In this document: in pieces, positions 1 to 8,012 of the stretch | Layout of the letters: each line of letters starts with the position of its first letter | Position numbering within the stretch: the first letter of the stretch is position 1 | Source: DATBLE01 sp046734335 | GTDB lineage: Bacteria > Actinomycetota > Thermoleophilia > Gaiellales > Gaiellaceae | Length of the DNA stretch: 64,000 bases | Direction of reading: 5' to 3' | Assembly (NCBI GenBank): GCA_046734335.1 | Contig: JBKPRA010000018.1 | Location: 1-64,000 of the forward strand | Translations under genes and position numbers: made by a program | The notes under the pieces: generated by a model | The model's input: only the letters and a program-made list of their open reading frames with translations | What the model was told of the DNA's origin: nothing | Databases searched by the model: none

Positions 1-88
1 CTGACCCCCTTTTGTCGGAACGTTCTCAAGGCCGTACTCGGGTTCTGCCGAGTCGGATTGCGATCGGAACGTCCGAAGAGTGGAAAGG

Positions 89-159
89 CTGCGGGGCAGG
101 GATTCGAACCCCAACTTCTCGGTCCAGAGCCGAGCGTCCTACCATTAGACGACCCCGCA
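89..159 (-). tRNA. tRNA-Gln (anticodon CTG)
   Basis: Read on the minus strand, a cloverleaf runs from an acceptor strand TGCGGGG (159-153) to CCCCGCA (96-90), with G as discriminator at 89. The anticodon stem CTCGG/CCGAG encloses the loop CTCTGGA, giving anticodon CTG (glutamine). The T loop is TTCGAAT. No CCA is encoded, so the end must be added by nucleotidyltransferase. It lies 34 nt downstream of the HD-domain gene on the same strand. Confidence 0.93.
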
Positions 160-193
160 ACGGGCCGCGGGCCATTGTAGCCGCGCCTATGCG

Positions 194-1072
194 CTAGGTC
201 TCGAGCCGGTAGATCGGGACGAGGCGCTTCTCGGCCTCGGTGTCGATGTGCGCGATCACCTCGACGTAGGGCTCGAGCCCGGAGCCCCGGAGCTTCGCCT
301 TCAGCAGGCCGTCGACCTGGTAGAGGCCGGACGAGTTGTTCATCAGGATCTCGATCTTGATCGGCTTCTCCTCGCCGTCCGAGATCGTCACATCGTCGAT
401 CGCCGCCGCCGAAAGGGCATGCATCGAGACCCGGCCCTTCTCGAACGGGATCCGCGAGCGTCCCTGGGCCATGTCCAGCGCGTCGGCGACGCGGACGACC
501 CCCGCTTCGAGCGAGAAGGGCTCACCGCCGGAGCGGTGCGAGATGATCGCCTGGAGCACCTCGGAAGTGATCACGGTCAGCTCGGGCTCCTCGTAGATCC
601 CGTCCAGGAGCTTGCGGATCTCGGGCTCGACGAGGAAGAGGCTGAATTCCTCGTGCCCTTCGCGATGGATGGACATGCCGACGTCGTGGAGGAGTGCTCC
701 CAGGACGACGACGACCTCGGCGTCGTCGTTGGTCATGTTGAAGTCGCGGACGACCGACGGCTCGACGTGGTGCTTGGTCAGCTGGCGCAGGAGCTTCAGC
801 GCGATGTTGGTGACGATCTGGATGTGCACCCAGGAGTGGTCGTTGATCTCCATGCGCACGGTCGCGTTCACGTTCGCGACGTGCCACCAGCCCTTCAGCC
901 GCCGGTCGGCGTTCACCCGCTCGAGCAGCGTGCGCAGCTTCCGGTTGGCGCGCTCGGGCGCATGGACGCGCATCTGGTCGACCGCCTGGGCCGGGGCGAG
1001 GCGAGTCTCCTTCTCGGCCTGCTCCGAGACCGGCTGCTCGATCCGCTCCTCCGTCTGCTTGTCGAGCGCCAT
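194..1072 (-). CDS. HD-domain metal-dependent phosphohydrolase
   Basis: A 292-aa soluble protein carrying an HD-superfamily core: NDHSWVH (first His), LLHDVGM (the HD pair), ISHRSGG and VADALD (final Asp). These residues normally bind one or two divalent metals for phosphohydrolysis. The substrate cannot be told; the family includes nucleotidases and cyclic-nucleotide hydrolases. I chose the ATG at 1072 because a TAGAGT -10 box (1081-1086, minus strand) lies 8 nt upstream, the spacing seen for many genes here. A GTG at 1099 would add nine residues. It is divergent from the DrrA-like gene and is followed by tRNA-Gln. Confidence 0.8.
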   Translation of the reverse strand: MALDKQTEERIEQPVSEQAEKETRLAPAQAVDQMRVHAPERANRKLRTLLERVNADRRLKGWWHVANVNATVRMEINDHSWVHIQIVTNIALKLLRQLTKHHVEPSVVRDFNMTNDDAEVVVVLGALLHDVGMSIHREGHEEFSLFLVEPEIRKLLDGIYEEPELTVITSEVLQAIISHRSGGEPFSLEAGVVRVADALDMAQGRSRIPFEKGRVSMHALSAAAIDDVTISDGEEKPIKIEILMNNSSGLYQVDGLLKAKLRGSGLEPYVEVIAHIDTEAEKRLVPIYRLET

Positions 1073-1080
1073 CCACGCGG

Positions 1081-1086
1081 ACTCTA
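1081..1086 (-). promoter_or_regulatory. -10 box TAGAGT for the HD-domain gene
   Basis: TAGAGT on the minus strand is followed by 8 nt and then the ATG at 1072, which implies a very short or absent leader. No clear -35 box was seen. Confidence 0.45.
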
Positions 1087-1123
1087 CTCCGCGCCGCACT
1101 GACGGCCGCCGACCCGAGTTGGG

Positions 1124-1129
1124 TAGCGT
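1124..1129 (+). promoter_or_regulatory. -10 box TAGCGT for the DrrA-like gene
   Basis: TAGCGT is followed by 7 nt and GTG (1137), matching the leaderless spacing of other genes in the window. It argues for the 1137 start over the in-frame GTG at 1128, which overlaps the box. Confidence 0.4.
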
Positions 1130-1136
1130 GGAAGTC

Positions 1137-2096
1137 GTGGGGGGCGAGCTGGCGATCGAGGCGTCCGGCCTGCGGAAGCGCTACGGGAGCGTGGTGGCGC
1201 TGGACGGCGTAGATCTGGCGGCCGAGGCGGGGATCGTCCTCGGGTTGCTCGGCCCGAACGGCGCGGGCAAGACGACCGCCGTGCGGATCCTGACGACCCT
1301 GCTCGAGCCTGACGAGGGGACGGCGCGCGTGGCCGGGGTCGACGTCGTGCGCGAGGCGGCGCGACTTCGTGAGCGCGTGGGCCTCGCAGGCCAGTACGCC
1401 GCGGTCGACGAGAACCTGACCGGCTTCGAGAACCTGGAGATGGTCGGCCGGCTCTACCACATGGGCCGTCACGACGCGCGTGGTCGGGCACGAGAGCTGC
1501 TCGCGGAGTTCGATCTCTCGAACGCCGGCGGCCGGCTGGTGCGGACCTACTCGGGCGGCATGCGCCGGCGCCTCGACCTGGCCGCTGCACTCGTCGCCCG
1601 CCCCCCGGTGCTGTTCCTGGACGAGCCGACGACGGGGCTCGACCCGCGCAGCCGGCTGGCGCTCTGGGACACGATCGAAGGGCTTGTCTCGGGAGGAGCG
1701 ACGGTGCTCCTGACCACGCAGTACCTGGACGAGGCCGACCGCCTCGCCGACCGGATCGTCGTCATCGACCACGGTCGGGTCATTGCCGAGGGCACTTCGA
1801 GCGAGCTGAAGGAGAACGCCGGCAGCGAGCAGCTGGAGGTCCGGCTCTCGGACGGTTCGCAAGGCGAGCAGGCGCTCGAGGCGCTGTCCGCGCTGGCGTG
1901 TGCGAGCCCGTCGCTCCAGGACTCGACCGTGCGGGTGCCGCTGCGCGAGCGGAAAGGTGCGATCGCCGACGCGGTCCGGCGGCTCGACGCTGCAGGTGTC
2001 GCGGTCGACGACCTCGTCGTCCTCACCCCGACGCTCGACGACGTCTTCCTGCAGCTGACCGGCCACGGCGCAGAGGACAAGGAGGAGGCAGCGTGA
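1137..2096 (+). CDS. DrrA-type ABC transporter ATP-binding protein
   Basis: A 319-aa ATPase subunit of a drug/antibiotic ABC exporter of the daunorubicin-resistance (DrrA) type. Walker A is GPNGAGKT, the signature is YSGGMRRRLDLA, Walker B is LFLDEPTTGLD, and an H-loop region follows. The C-terminal ~90 residues form the DrrA-like extension ending in a TLDDVFLQLTG motif. The permease start overlaps its stop (GTGA at 2093-2096), so the two are translationally coupled. The substrate is unknown. GTG 1128 is an alternative start. Confidence 0.88.
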   Translation: MGGELAIEASGLRKRYGSVVALDGVDLAAEAGIVLGLLGPNGAGKTTAVRILTTLLEPDEGTARVAGVDVVREAARLRERVGLAGQYAAVDENLTGFENLEMVGRLYHMGRHDARGRARELLAEFDLSNAGGRLVRTYSGGMRRRLDLAAALVARPPVLFLDEPTTGLDPRSRLALWDTIEGLVSGGATVLLTTQYLDEADRLADRIVVIDHGRVIAEGTSSELKENAGSEQLEVRLSDGSQGEQALEALSALACASPSLQDSTVRVPLRERKGAIADAVRRLDAAGVAVDDLVVLTPTLDDVFLQLTGHGAEDKEEAA

Positions 2097-2866
2097 CGAG
2101 CCTCGCGTACACGGTCTCGGACACGCTCGTCCTGGCGAAGCGGAGCCTGCTCCGGATCCCGCGTCAGCCCGACCTGCTGGTCGGCTTCACCGTGCAGCCG
2201 ATCATGTTCGTGCTGCTGTTCGTATACGTGTTCGGCGGCGCGATCTCGACGCCGGGCCTCGACTATGTCGACTTCCTGATCCCGGGGATCATCGTCCAGT
2301 CGATGACCTTCGGCGGCTTCGTCACCGCGCTGGGCCTCTCCGAGGATCTGAAGAAGGGGCTCATCGACCGCTTCCGCTCGCTGCCGATGTCGCGCGCGGC
2401 AGTGCTTACGGGACGCACTCTGGCCGACGGCGCGACCAACGTCGTGCAGCTGGTCGTCATGCTCGGAGTCGGACTCGCGGTCGGTTTCCGCTTCTCGACC
2501 AGCGCGCCCGAGGTGATCGCCGGCCTCGCGCTGTGCCTGTTGATCGGCTACGCGTTTTCCTGGGTGTTCGCCTTCATCGGCCTGACCGCGTCCTCGCCGG
2601 AGGCGGCGAACGCCTACGGCTTCACGATCCTTTTCCCGCTGACGTTCGTTTCCTCGGCGTTCGTGCCTCCGGACTCGATGCCCGACTGGCTGCAGCCGAT
2701 CGCGGAGCACAACCCGTTCACGAACATGGTCAATGCCGTGCGGGCGCTGTTCGTCGGGACGCCGGCGGGGAACCAGATCTGGCTCGCGGTCGTCTGGTCG
2801 CTGGCGATCACGTTCGGCTTCGGGCTGGCGGCCGTCGGGCGCTATCGCCACGCCGTGGGGCGCTGA
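2093..2866 (+). CDS. DrrB-type ABC-2 transporter permease
   Basis: A 257-aa ABC-2 family membrane protein, the partner of the preceding ATPase. A short cytoplasmic N-terminus (about 30 residues) is followed by about six hydrophobic segments; the GLSEDLKKGLIDRFRSLPMSR loop region is typical of DrrB permeases. The GTG start lies within the ATPase stop and follows a strong AAGGAGGAGG Shine-Dalgarno sequence, unlike the leader-poor first gene. Together they should export a hydrophobic drug or lipid. Confidence 0.88.
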   Translation: MTSLAYTVSDTLVLAKRSLLRIPRQPDLLVGFTVQPIMFVLLFVYVFGGAISTPGLDYVDFLIPGIIVQSMTFGGFVTALGLSEDLKKGLIDRFRSLPMSRAAVLTGRTLADGATNVVQLVVMLGVGLAVGFRFSTSAPEVIAGLALCLLIGYAFSWVFAFIGLTASSPEAANAYGFTILFPLTFVSSAFVPPDSMPDWLQPIAEHNPFTNMVNAVRALFVGTPAGNQIWLAVVWSLAITFGFGLAAVGRYRHAVGR

Positions 2867-2883
2867 CTTCCGTTTCCATCATC

Positions 2884-2964
2884 GGTTGGGATCGCGAGAA
2901 GCAGACCTGGCACGACAAGATGGCCGGCTCGGTGGTCGTCGATCTCAACGACCGCGTTCGCTGA
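2884..2964 (+). pseudogene. C-terminal remnant of an RDD-family membrane protein
   Basis: The 26 codons before the TGA at 2962 read GWDREKQTWHDKMAGSVVV plus a short tail. This is the characteristic C-terminus of RDD-domain membrane proteins (a DR.KQTWHDK.AG..VV pattern). Nothing upstream continues the domain: the preceding bases belong to the end of the DrrB gene, and the frame before about 2872 is out-of-frame DrrB coding. I infer a deletion that left only the tail of an RDD gene. A new microprotein is possible but less likely. Confidence 0.55.
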
Positions 2965-2973
2965 CGCGGCCGG

Positions 2974-4779
2974 TCAGGCGACGTCGGCCGCCCAGTCGCC
3001 GTACAGGCTGGTGTACAGCCCGCGGCGAGCCAGCAGCTCGTCGTGCGAGCCCTGCTCGACGACGCGACCGTGCTCGAGGACGACGATCAGGTCGGCCTCG
3101 CGGATCGTCGACAACCGGTGCGCGATGATGAACGCCGTGCGTCCGGCCAGGAGCTTCCGCAGAGCGACCTCGATCCGGCGCTCCGTGCCGATGTCGACGG
3201 ACGAGGTCGCCTCGTCCAGTACGAGGATGCGCGGATCGGCGAGGAGCGCTCGCGCGAATGCGACCAGCTGCCGCTGACCAACCGACAGTCGCGAGCCGCG
3301 CTCGCCCAGCTCTGTGTCGTAGCCGTCCTCTAGGTCCCTGATGAAGTCGTCGGCTCCGACCGCCGTAGCCGCGGCGACCACCTGGCCGTCGCTCGCATCG
3401 GGTCGGCCGAACGCGATGTTCTCGCGAACCGAGCCGGCGAAGAGAAACCCCTCCTGCGGGACGACGCCGAGTTGGCGGCGTAGCGACGTTTGGGTGACGT
3501 GACGCAGGTCCGCGCCGTCGAGCGTGATTCGGCCGTGCGTGGGGTCGTAGAAGCGGGCGAGCAGCTTGGCGATCGTCGACTTGCCCGCACCGGTGTGCCC
3601 CACGAGGGCGACGGTGGTGCCGGCGGGAACGTCGAGGTCGATCCCGTGCAGGACCTCGTCGCCGCGGCCGTACGAGAAGCGGACGCCCTCGAACCGGACG
3701 TCGCCCGCGAGGTGGCCGAGGTCGCGCGCTCCCGGCTCGTCCACCACCTGCGGCTGCTCGTCCAGCAGGTCGTTGATCTTGTCCAGGGCGGCGGTGGCTG
3801 AGAGGAACGTTCCGTAGAGCTGTGAGAGCTGCTGCACCGGGTCGAAGAAGTTCTGGACGTAGAGCATGAAGGCGAACAGCGTCCCGATCTCGACGGCGCC
3901 TTCGAAGTACAGGTGGCCGCCGTAGCCGAGCACGATCGCCAGCGCGACCGTCGAGAGCAAGTCGACGAACGGGAAGTACCAGCCGCTCAGGACCACCGTC
4001 TGCTGGTTCGACTGGCGATAGCGCTCGCTGACCTCGCGGAAGTTCCGGATGTTGACCTGCTCGCGGGTGAACGCCTGGACGACGCGCATGCCGGCGATGT
4101 CCTCGGCCAGGGTCGCGGTCACGAGCCCGAGGCGCTCGCGAACCGCCCGGTAGGCACGGGTCGAGTAGCGGCGAAACAGCACCGTTCCCACGCTCATCAC
4201 CGGGATCACCGTGAGGGTGGCGAGGGCGAGCCGCCAGTCGAGGATGAACAGCAGGATGGCGGTGCCGACCAGCGTGAGCGTGCTCTGGACAAGCGTCGAG
4301 ATCCCGTCGGTGACGAGCTGGTCAAGGGCCTCTACGTCGTTCGTCAGCCGACTGATGATCACGCCTGCGCGGTTCCGCTCGTAGAAGCCGAGCGAGAGGT
4401 CCTGGAGATGGTCGAAGAGCGTCGTACGCAGGTCGGCGAGCATGCGCTCGCCCACCCAGCCGGTCAGGTAGGTCTGCGCATAGGTCATGCCCCAGTTCGC
4501 CAGCCCGGCGACGAGGAACAGGGCGACGACCAGGTAGAGCTTGCCGCCGGCGTCCCCGTTGACGGCGTCGTCCAGCGCGAACTTGGCCAGAAACGGCGGT
4601 GCCAGCGCGATCCCCGTCGCCAGCAGGAGCGTGAGGACGGACAGGGTCGCTCGGCCGCGATACGGCGCCACGAGCCGGGCGAGGGTCGTGAACCGTCGCC
4701 GGCTCTTTTTCCACGACCAGTCCCGGACGCGAACGCCGCGCTCCTCCAGCAAATGACTGCCGGGCTGGTAGACCTTCAT
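2974..4779 (-). CDS. ABC exporter half-transporter (MsbA/LmrA-like), subunit 1
   Basis: A 601-aa fused membrane-ATPase half exporter. The N-terminal ~320 residues hold six transmembrane helices (type IV exporter fold). The nucleotide-binding domain has Walker A GHTGAGKS, signature LSVGQRQ (a Val replaces Gly of LSGGQ), Walker B ILVLDEATSS and an H-loop AHRLST. Subunit 2 is encoded just upstream on the same strand. The altered signature here and the altered Walker B there would fall in the same ATP site of a heterodimer. The substrate is unknown. Confidence 0.9.
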   Translation of the reverse strand: MKVYQPGSHLLEERGVRVRDWSWKKSRRRFTTLARLVAPYRGRATLSVLTLLLATGIALAPPFLAKFALDDAVNGDAGGKLYLVVALFLVAGLANWGMTYAQTYLTGWVGERMLADLRTTLFDHLQDLSLGFYERNRAGVIISRLTNDVEALDQLVTDGISTLVQSTLTLVGTAILLFILDWRLALATLTVIPVMSVGTVLFRRYSTRAYRAVRERLGLVTATLAEDIAGMRVVQAFTREQVNIRNFREVSERYRQSNQQTVVLSGWYFPFVDLLSTVALAIVLGYGGHLYFEGAVEIGTLFAFMLYVQNFFDPVQQLSQLYGTFLSATAALDKINDLLDEQPQVVDEPGARDLGHLAGDVRFEGVRFSYGRGDEVLHGIDLDVPAGTTVALVGHTGAGKSTIAKLLARFYDPTHGRITLDGADLRHVTQTSLRRQLGVVPQEGFLFAGSVRENIAFGRPDASDGQVVAAATAVGADDFIRDLEDGYDTELGERGSRLSVGQRQLVAFARALLADPRILVLDEATSSVDIGTERRIEVALRKLLAGRTAFIIAHRLSTIREADLIVVLEHGRVVEQGSHDELLARRGLYTSLYGDWAADVA

Positions 4780-4976
4780 GCGCTGGCACCGCGCGGCGTT
4801 GCACTCGTCGGTTGTGGCCGTATCCGGCCCGACCCCCCACCCAATGGGTGGGGAGCCGTCCCGCCGCCCTCGGCGTCGACGATACCCGGGCGCAACTCAC
4901 GCGCCTGTGCCGGATCTGCGCCGATTTCTCCTGACTGCGGCGCGGTCGACGTCTCGCGCGGCGCGAGGACGGTCAT
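4776..4976 (-). CDS. Possible 66-aa linker ORF between the ABC exporter genes
   Basis: This frame overlaps the end of the upstream exporter and the start of the downstream one by four bases each (ATGA at both ends), as real coupled genes here do. The product is low-complexity (Ala, Gly, Pro, Arg rich) with no domain or membrane segment, and it contains the 4835-4853 hairpin. Open frames arise easily at this GC content, so this is weak evidence for a gene. If it is not coding, the 193-bp gap holds only the hairpin. Confidence 0.2.
   Translation of the reverse strand: MTVLAPRETSTAPQSGEIGADPAQARELRPGIVDAEGGGTAPHPLGGGSGRIRPQPTSATPRGASA
4835..4853. repeat. CCCCACCCA inverted repeat (hairpin)
   Basis: CCCCACCCA-A-TGGGTGGGG is a 9-bp perfect inverted repeat between the two ABC exporter genes. 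It is nearly identical to the hairpin at 23203-23221. It could act as a transcriptional pause, terminator or RNA-processing site between subunits. Confidence 0.6.
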
Positions 4977-6766
4977 GCCACCTCTTCGATCTCGGCGCGG
5001 GCCTCGACCGCGTCGGCGAACTGGCGCTCGAGCAGTCCGTGCTCGTAGATCTCTCGGTACACCGCACTCGTGGAGATCAGCGCGTCGTGCGTGCCTCGGG
5101 CCGCGATACGGCCGTGGTCGAGGACGACGATCTCGTCGGCGAGGGCGATGGTCGATAGGCGATGCGCGATCACGAAGGTGGTCCGGCCGGCCATGGCGCC
5201 GCGCAGGCCGATGCGGATCAACGCCTCGGTGGACGCGTCGACCGAGGCGGTCGCATCGTCGAGGACGAGGATCCTCGGGTCGACGGCCAGCGCCCGGGCG
5301 ATCGCCAGCCGCTGGCGCTGGCCGCCCGAGAGGGTGATGCCGCGCTCGCCGATCACGGTGTCGTAGCCCTGCGCCAGCCGCTCGATGAACTCGTGTGCCT
5401 GCGCTGCACGCGCGACCGACTCGACCGCCTCCTGGGGCAGGTCGCCGGCGCCGAACGCGATGTTCTCGCGCACGGTCGCCGAAAAGAGGAACGGGTCCTG
5501 CGAGATCACGCCGACCGCGCGACGAAGCGATGCGAGCGTCAGGTCGCGGACATCGACGCCGTCCACCGTGACTCGACCGGCGGTGACGTCGTAGAAGCGC
5601 GGAACGAGCGCGGTGAGCGTCGTCTTACCCGAGCCGGTGTGCCCGATCAGGGCGATCGTCCGGCCGGCCGGCACGTCGAGGTCGACGTCGCTGAGCACCG
5701 GTCGCCCGTCGAGGTAGAGGAACGAGACGCCCTCGAAGCGAACCTCGCCCGGTCCCGCCGGGAGGTCGACGGCACCCGGACCGTCGGCGACCTCTTCCGG
5801 CTCGTCCATGACCTGGAAGATCCGTTCGCCGGCTGCGGTCGCGCGCTGGGCCTGGCCGATCCACATCCCGAGCGAGCGCAGGGGCATGACGAGCATGCCG
5901 AGGTAGAGGTTGAAGGCGACGAACGCGCCGACCGAGAGCCGGCCGTCGTTGACCATCGTCGCCCCGACGAGCAGGACGGCTGCCTGGGCCACCATCGGCA
6001 CGAAGGAGATCAGCGGCACGTAAAAGGCCCGCTGGCGGTTCGCCTGCACGGTCTGCCCGAAGACGGCCTCGGAGCGGTTCCGGAACTTCCTCTGCTCGGC
6101 CGGCTCCTGCGCGAACGCCTTGACGACGTGGACGCCGACGATGCTCTCCTGAGCGACGGTGGCGACGTCGGCGAGCTTCTGCTGCACGTCCCGGAGGGTC
6201 GGGTGCGAAAGGTGGCTGTACCGGTACGCCAGCACGATCAGGAACGGGGCGGTCGCGAGCGGGATCAGCGCGAGCTCCCACTGGACGAAGAAGAGCACGA
6301 CCGTGACCGACACGACGACGAGGATGTTCTGGAAGAAGAAGATCAGGCCATAGCCGAGGAAGAACCGGACTCCCTGGAGGTCGACAGTCGCGCGGGACAT
6401 CAGCTGCCCGGTCTGGTGAGTGTCGTAGAAGCGGAAGGACAATCGGACGAGACGTGCGTAGAGGGTGTTGCGCATGTCCAGCTCCACGCCGAGCGCCTGG
6501 CGCCCGGAGATCAGCCGCCGTCCGACCATCAGGCCGGCCTTGAGCACGCCGAGGCCGACGATCGTCCAGACGTAGACGTTCAGCTGCTCACTGTCGCGCG
6601 GCACGATCGCCTTGTTGATTACGCCCCCGACGACCCAGACGACCGCGATCTGCGCCGCCTGCGACCCGCAGGCGAGCACGATCGAGACGATCAACGAGAG
6701 CTTGTACGGCTTCAGGAAGCCGAGCAGCCGGGCAAACGTACGGCGATAGGGAACCGGCTCCGTCAC
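4973..6766 (-). CDS. ABC exporter half-transporter, subunit 2
   Basis: A 597-aa half exporter with six transmembrane helices (about residues 15-320) and an ATPase domain: Walker A GHTGSGKT, canonical signature LSGGQRQ, Walker B ILVLDDATAS and H-loop AHRLST. The catalytic Glu after Walker B is replaced by Asp (LDD, not LDE), the usual mark of the degenerate site in heterodimeric exporters. It is the first gene of the pair. The start is a GTG at 6766, 6 nt after a TAGACT -10 box, so the message is probably leaderless. Confidence 0.9.
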   Translation of the reverse strand: MTEPVPYRRTFARLLGFLKPYKLSLIVSIVLACGSQAAQIAVVWVVGGVINKAIVPRDSEQLNVYVWTIVGLGVLKAGLMVGRRLISGRQALGVELDMRNTLYARLVRLSFRFYDTHQTGQLMSRATVDLQGVRFFLGYGLIFFFQNILVVVSVTVVLFFVQWELALIPLATAPFLIVLAYRYSHLSHPTLRDVQQKLADVATVAQESIVGVHVVKAFAQEPAEQRKFRNRSEAVFGQTVQANRQRAFYVPLISFVPMVAQAAVLLVGATMVNDGRLSVGAFVAFNLYLGMLVMPLRSLGMWIGQAQRATAAGERIFQVMDEPEEVADGPGAVDLPAGPGEVRFEGVSFLYLDGRPVLSDVDLDVPAGRTIALIGHTGSGKTTLTALVPRFYDVTAGRVTVDGVDVRDLTLASLRRAVGVISQDPFLFSATVRENIAFGAGDLPQEAVESVARAAQAHEFIERLAQGYDTVIGERGITLSGGQRQRLAIARALAVDPRILVLDDATASVDASTEALIRIGLRGAMAGRTTFVIAHRLSTIALADEIVVLDHGRIAARGTHDALISTSAVYREIYEHGLLERQFADAVEARAEIEEVA

Positions 6767-6772
6767 TTTTCG

Positions 6773-6778
6773 AGTCTA
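6773..6778 (-). promoter_or_regulatory. -10 box TAGACT for the ABC exporter operon
   Basis: Minus-strand TAGACT is followed by CGAAAA and the GTG start at 6766, the 6-nt leaderless spacing. Confidence 0.5.
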
Positions 6779-6788
6779 GCCGCCACCT

Positions 6789-7400
6789 TCAGGCCTCAAC
6801 CTCCCCCGCGAGACGGGCGCGGATGAGCCCGGCTGCGGTCTCCAGCAGGGCGCGGTTGGCGGGCGCATTCAGCCAGCGGCTCACGCCCGAGGGGTGGGGG
6901 AGCGGGACGATCGTGACGCCTTCGCGCTCCAGGCTTGTGCCGATGCTGTCGCTCAGGCTGCGGCTGGGCAGGAACCGGCGGATGGCTAGCCCACCGACCG
7001 CGACGATCAGGTCCGGCCGGAGAAGGCGCAGCTCCCAGTCGAACCAGAACGCACAGAGCCCTCGCTCGAGCGGTGTCGGAACGCGGTCGCCCGAGCCGGA
7101 CGGCGACCGGCCCGGGTAGCAGCGCGTCACCGATGCGCAGTAGAACGTCGCGTAGAACTCGTCTTCGTCGAGGTCGAGCCACCGACGTAGCGTCTGTCCG
7201 GCGCGGCCGCGCCAGGGGCGCCGCTCGTCCGCCTCGACAATCCCGGGGGCCTGGCCGTACATGTATGCCCGCTGCCCGAGGTGGCCCTCGAGCACCGCCT
7301 GGGATTCGAGCGGGAACCCGGCCTCGGTGCAGGCGCGGCAGCGACGGTTGTCGGACTGCAGCGACGCGAGCGAGCGGTACGCCGACCGGCGCCGGGTCAC
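6789..7400 (-). CDS. Uracil-DNA glycosylase superfamily protein
   Basis: A 203-aa protein with the two motifs of the UDG superfamily: GQAPG (motif A, about residue 50) and a C-terminal LPHPSG (motif B). An N-terminal CRAC pair and later cysteines in FYCASVTRCYPG and RGLC resemble the 4Fe-4S ligands of family 4/5 enzymes. Motif A lacks the Asp/Glu of classical GEGPG enzymes, as in other atypical families. It should excise uracil or related bases from DNA. It sits 4 nt downstream of the methyltransferase gene, probably in one transcript, with a GTG start. Confidence 0.75.
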   Translation of the reverse strand: MTRRRSAYRSLASLQSDNRRCRACTEAGFPLESQAVLEGHLGQRAYMYGQAPGIVEADERRPWRGRAGQTLRRWLDLDEDEFYATFYCASVTRCYPGRSPSGSGDRVPTPLERGLCAFWFDWELRLLRPDLIVAVGGLAIRRFLPSRSLSDSIGTSLEREGVTIVPLPHPSGVSRWLNAPANRALLETAAGLIRARLAGEVEA

Positions 7401-7404
7401 CTGC

Positions 7405-7992
7405 TCACGGCGAGCAGGCCATGACGAAGTAGTGACTCTGGTGGAGAACCCGGCCGTCCAGCTCGCGCGCGAGCGCTTCCGGGTCGAAAATACGCTTGAA
7501 GACGCGCCAACGTGTGCCGTCCTTCAGCACGCGCTCGTCCCATCGCTCCGCCTGTTCGTCCGACTGCAGCCTGCTGCCGACGATCACGAGCTCGGGCGCG
7601 ACGCGCCTGGCCTCGGCGAGGAAGCGCACACGGTCGTCCTCCTCGAGGTGGCAGTAGAAGTAGCTGGAGAAGATGCGCTCGAACGCACCGTCGTCGAAGG
7701 GGAGCTCCAGAGCATCGCCCTGAACGAAGGTTGCGCCGGGGACCTGCTCGCGGGCGACGTCGAGCATCGCGTCGCTCTGGTCGAGACCGGTCACGTCGCC
7801 GCGCAGTCGGCGCGTCATGAACCCGGTCCCGCAGGCTACGTCCAGGGTGTGCCTCGGCTGCAGGTCCTCGATCCAGCGCTCGAGCTGGGCGCGCTTCTCG
7901 TCCCAGCCGGGCCGGTGCTTGTCGGCGTACAGGTTGTGGCCCAGCCACCAGTCGTCGTACTCGCGCGCCCGCGCGTGGTAGTAGGCCTTCAC
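7405..7992 (-). CDS. Class I SAM-dependent methyltransferase
   Basis: A 195-aa Rossmann methyltransferase. Motif I is LDVACGTGFMT (SAM glycine loop), followed by an acidic strand-2 end (GLDQSD) and motif III-like GDALELPFDDGAF, then a FSSYFYCHLE strand. The substrate is unknown. The GTG start lies 8 nt after a minus-strand TACCCT that overlaps the ftcD promoter. It leads a two-gene unit with the UDG-like gene. Confidence 0.8.
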   Translation of the reverse strand: MKAYYHARAREYDDWWLGHNLYADKHRPGWDEKRAQLERWIEDLQPRHTLDVACGTGFMTRRLRGDVTGLDQSDAMLDVAREQVPGATFVQGDALELPFDDGAFERIFSSYFYCHLEEDDRVRFLAEARRVAPELVIVGSRLQSDEQAERWDERVLKDGTRWRVFKRIFDPEALARELDGRVLHQSHYFVMACSP

Positions 7993-7999
7993 CGCGATC

Positions 8000-8006
8000 T
8001 AGGGTA
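8000..8006. promoter_or_regulatory. Overlapping bidirectional -10 element TAGGGTA
   Basis: On the plus strand TAGGGT (8000-8005) is followed by 7 nt and the ftcD GTG at 8013. On the minus strand TACCCT (8006-8001) is followed by 8 nt and the methyltransferase GTG at 7992. One 7-bp word therefore fits as the -10 box of both divergent leaderless genes. Confidence 0.5.
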
Positions 8007-8012
8007 CGTGAC

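Noticed and set aside
12..197. 61-codon plus-strand frame at the left edge
   Set aside because: It runs antisense through tRNA-Gln and has no ribosome binding site or motif.
522..2066. Long minus-strand open frame (514 codons) over the HD and DrrA genes
   Set aside because: Arg/Pro/Ala-rich shadow frame with no motif, antisense to genes with clear domains; long spurious frames are expected at this GC content.
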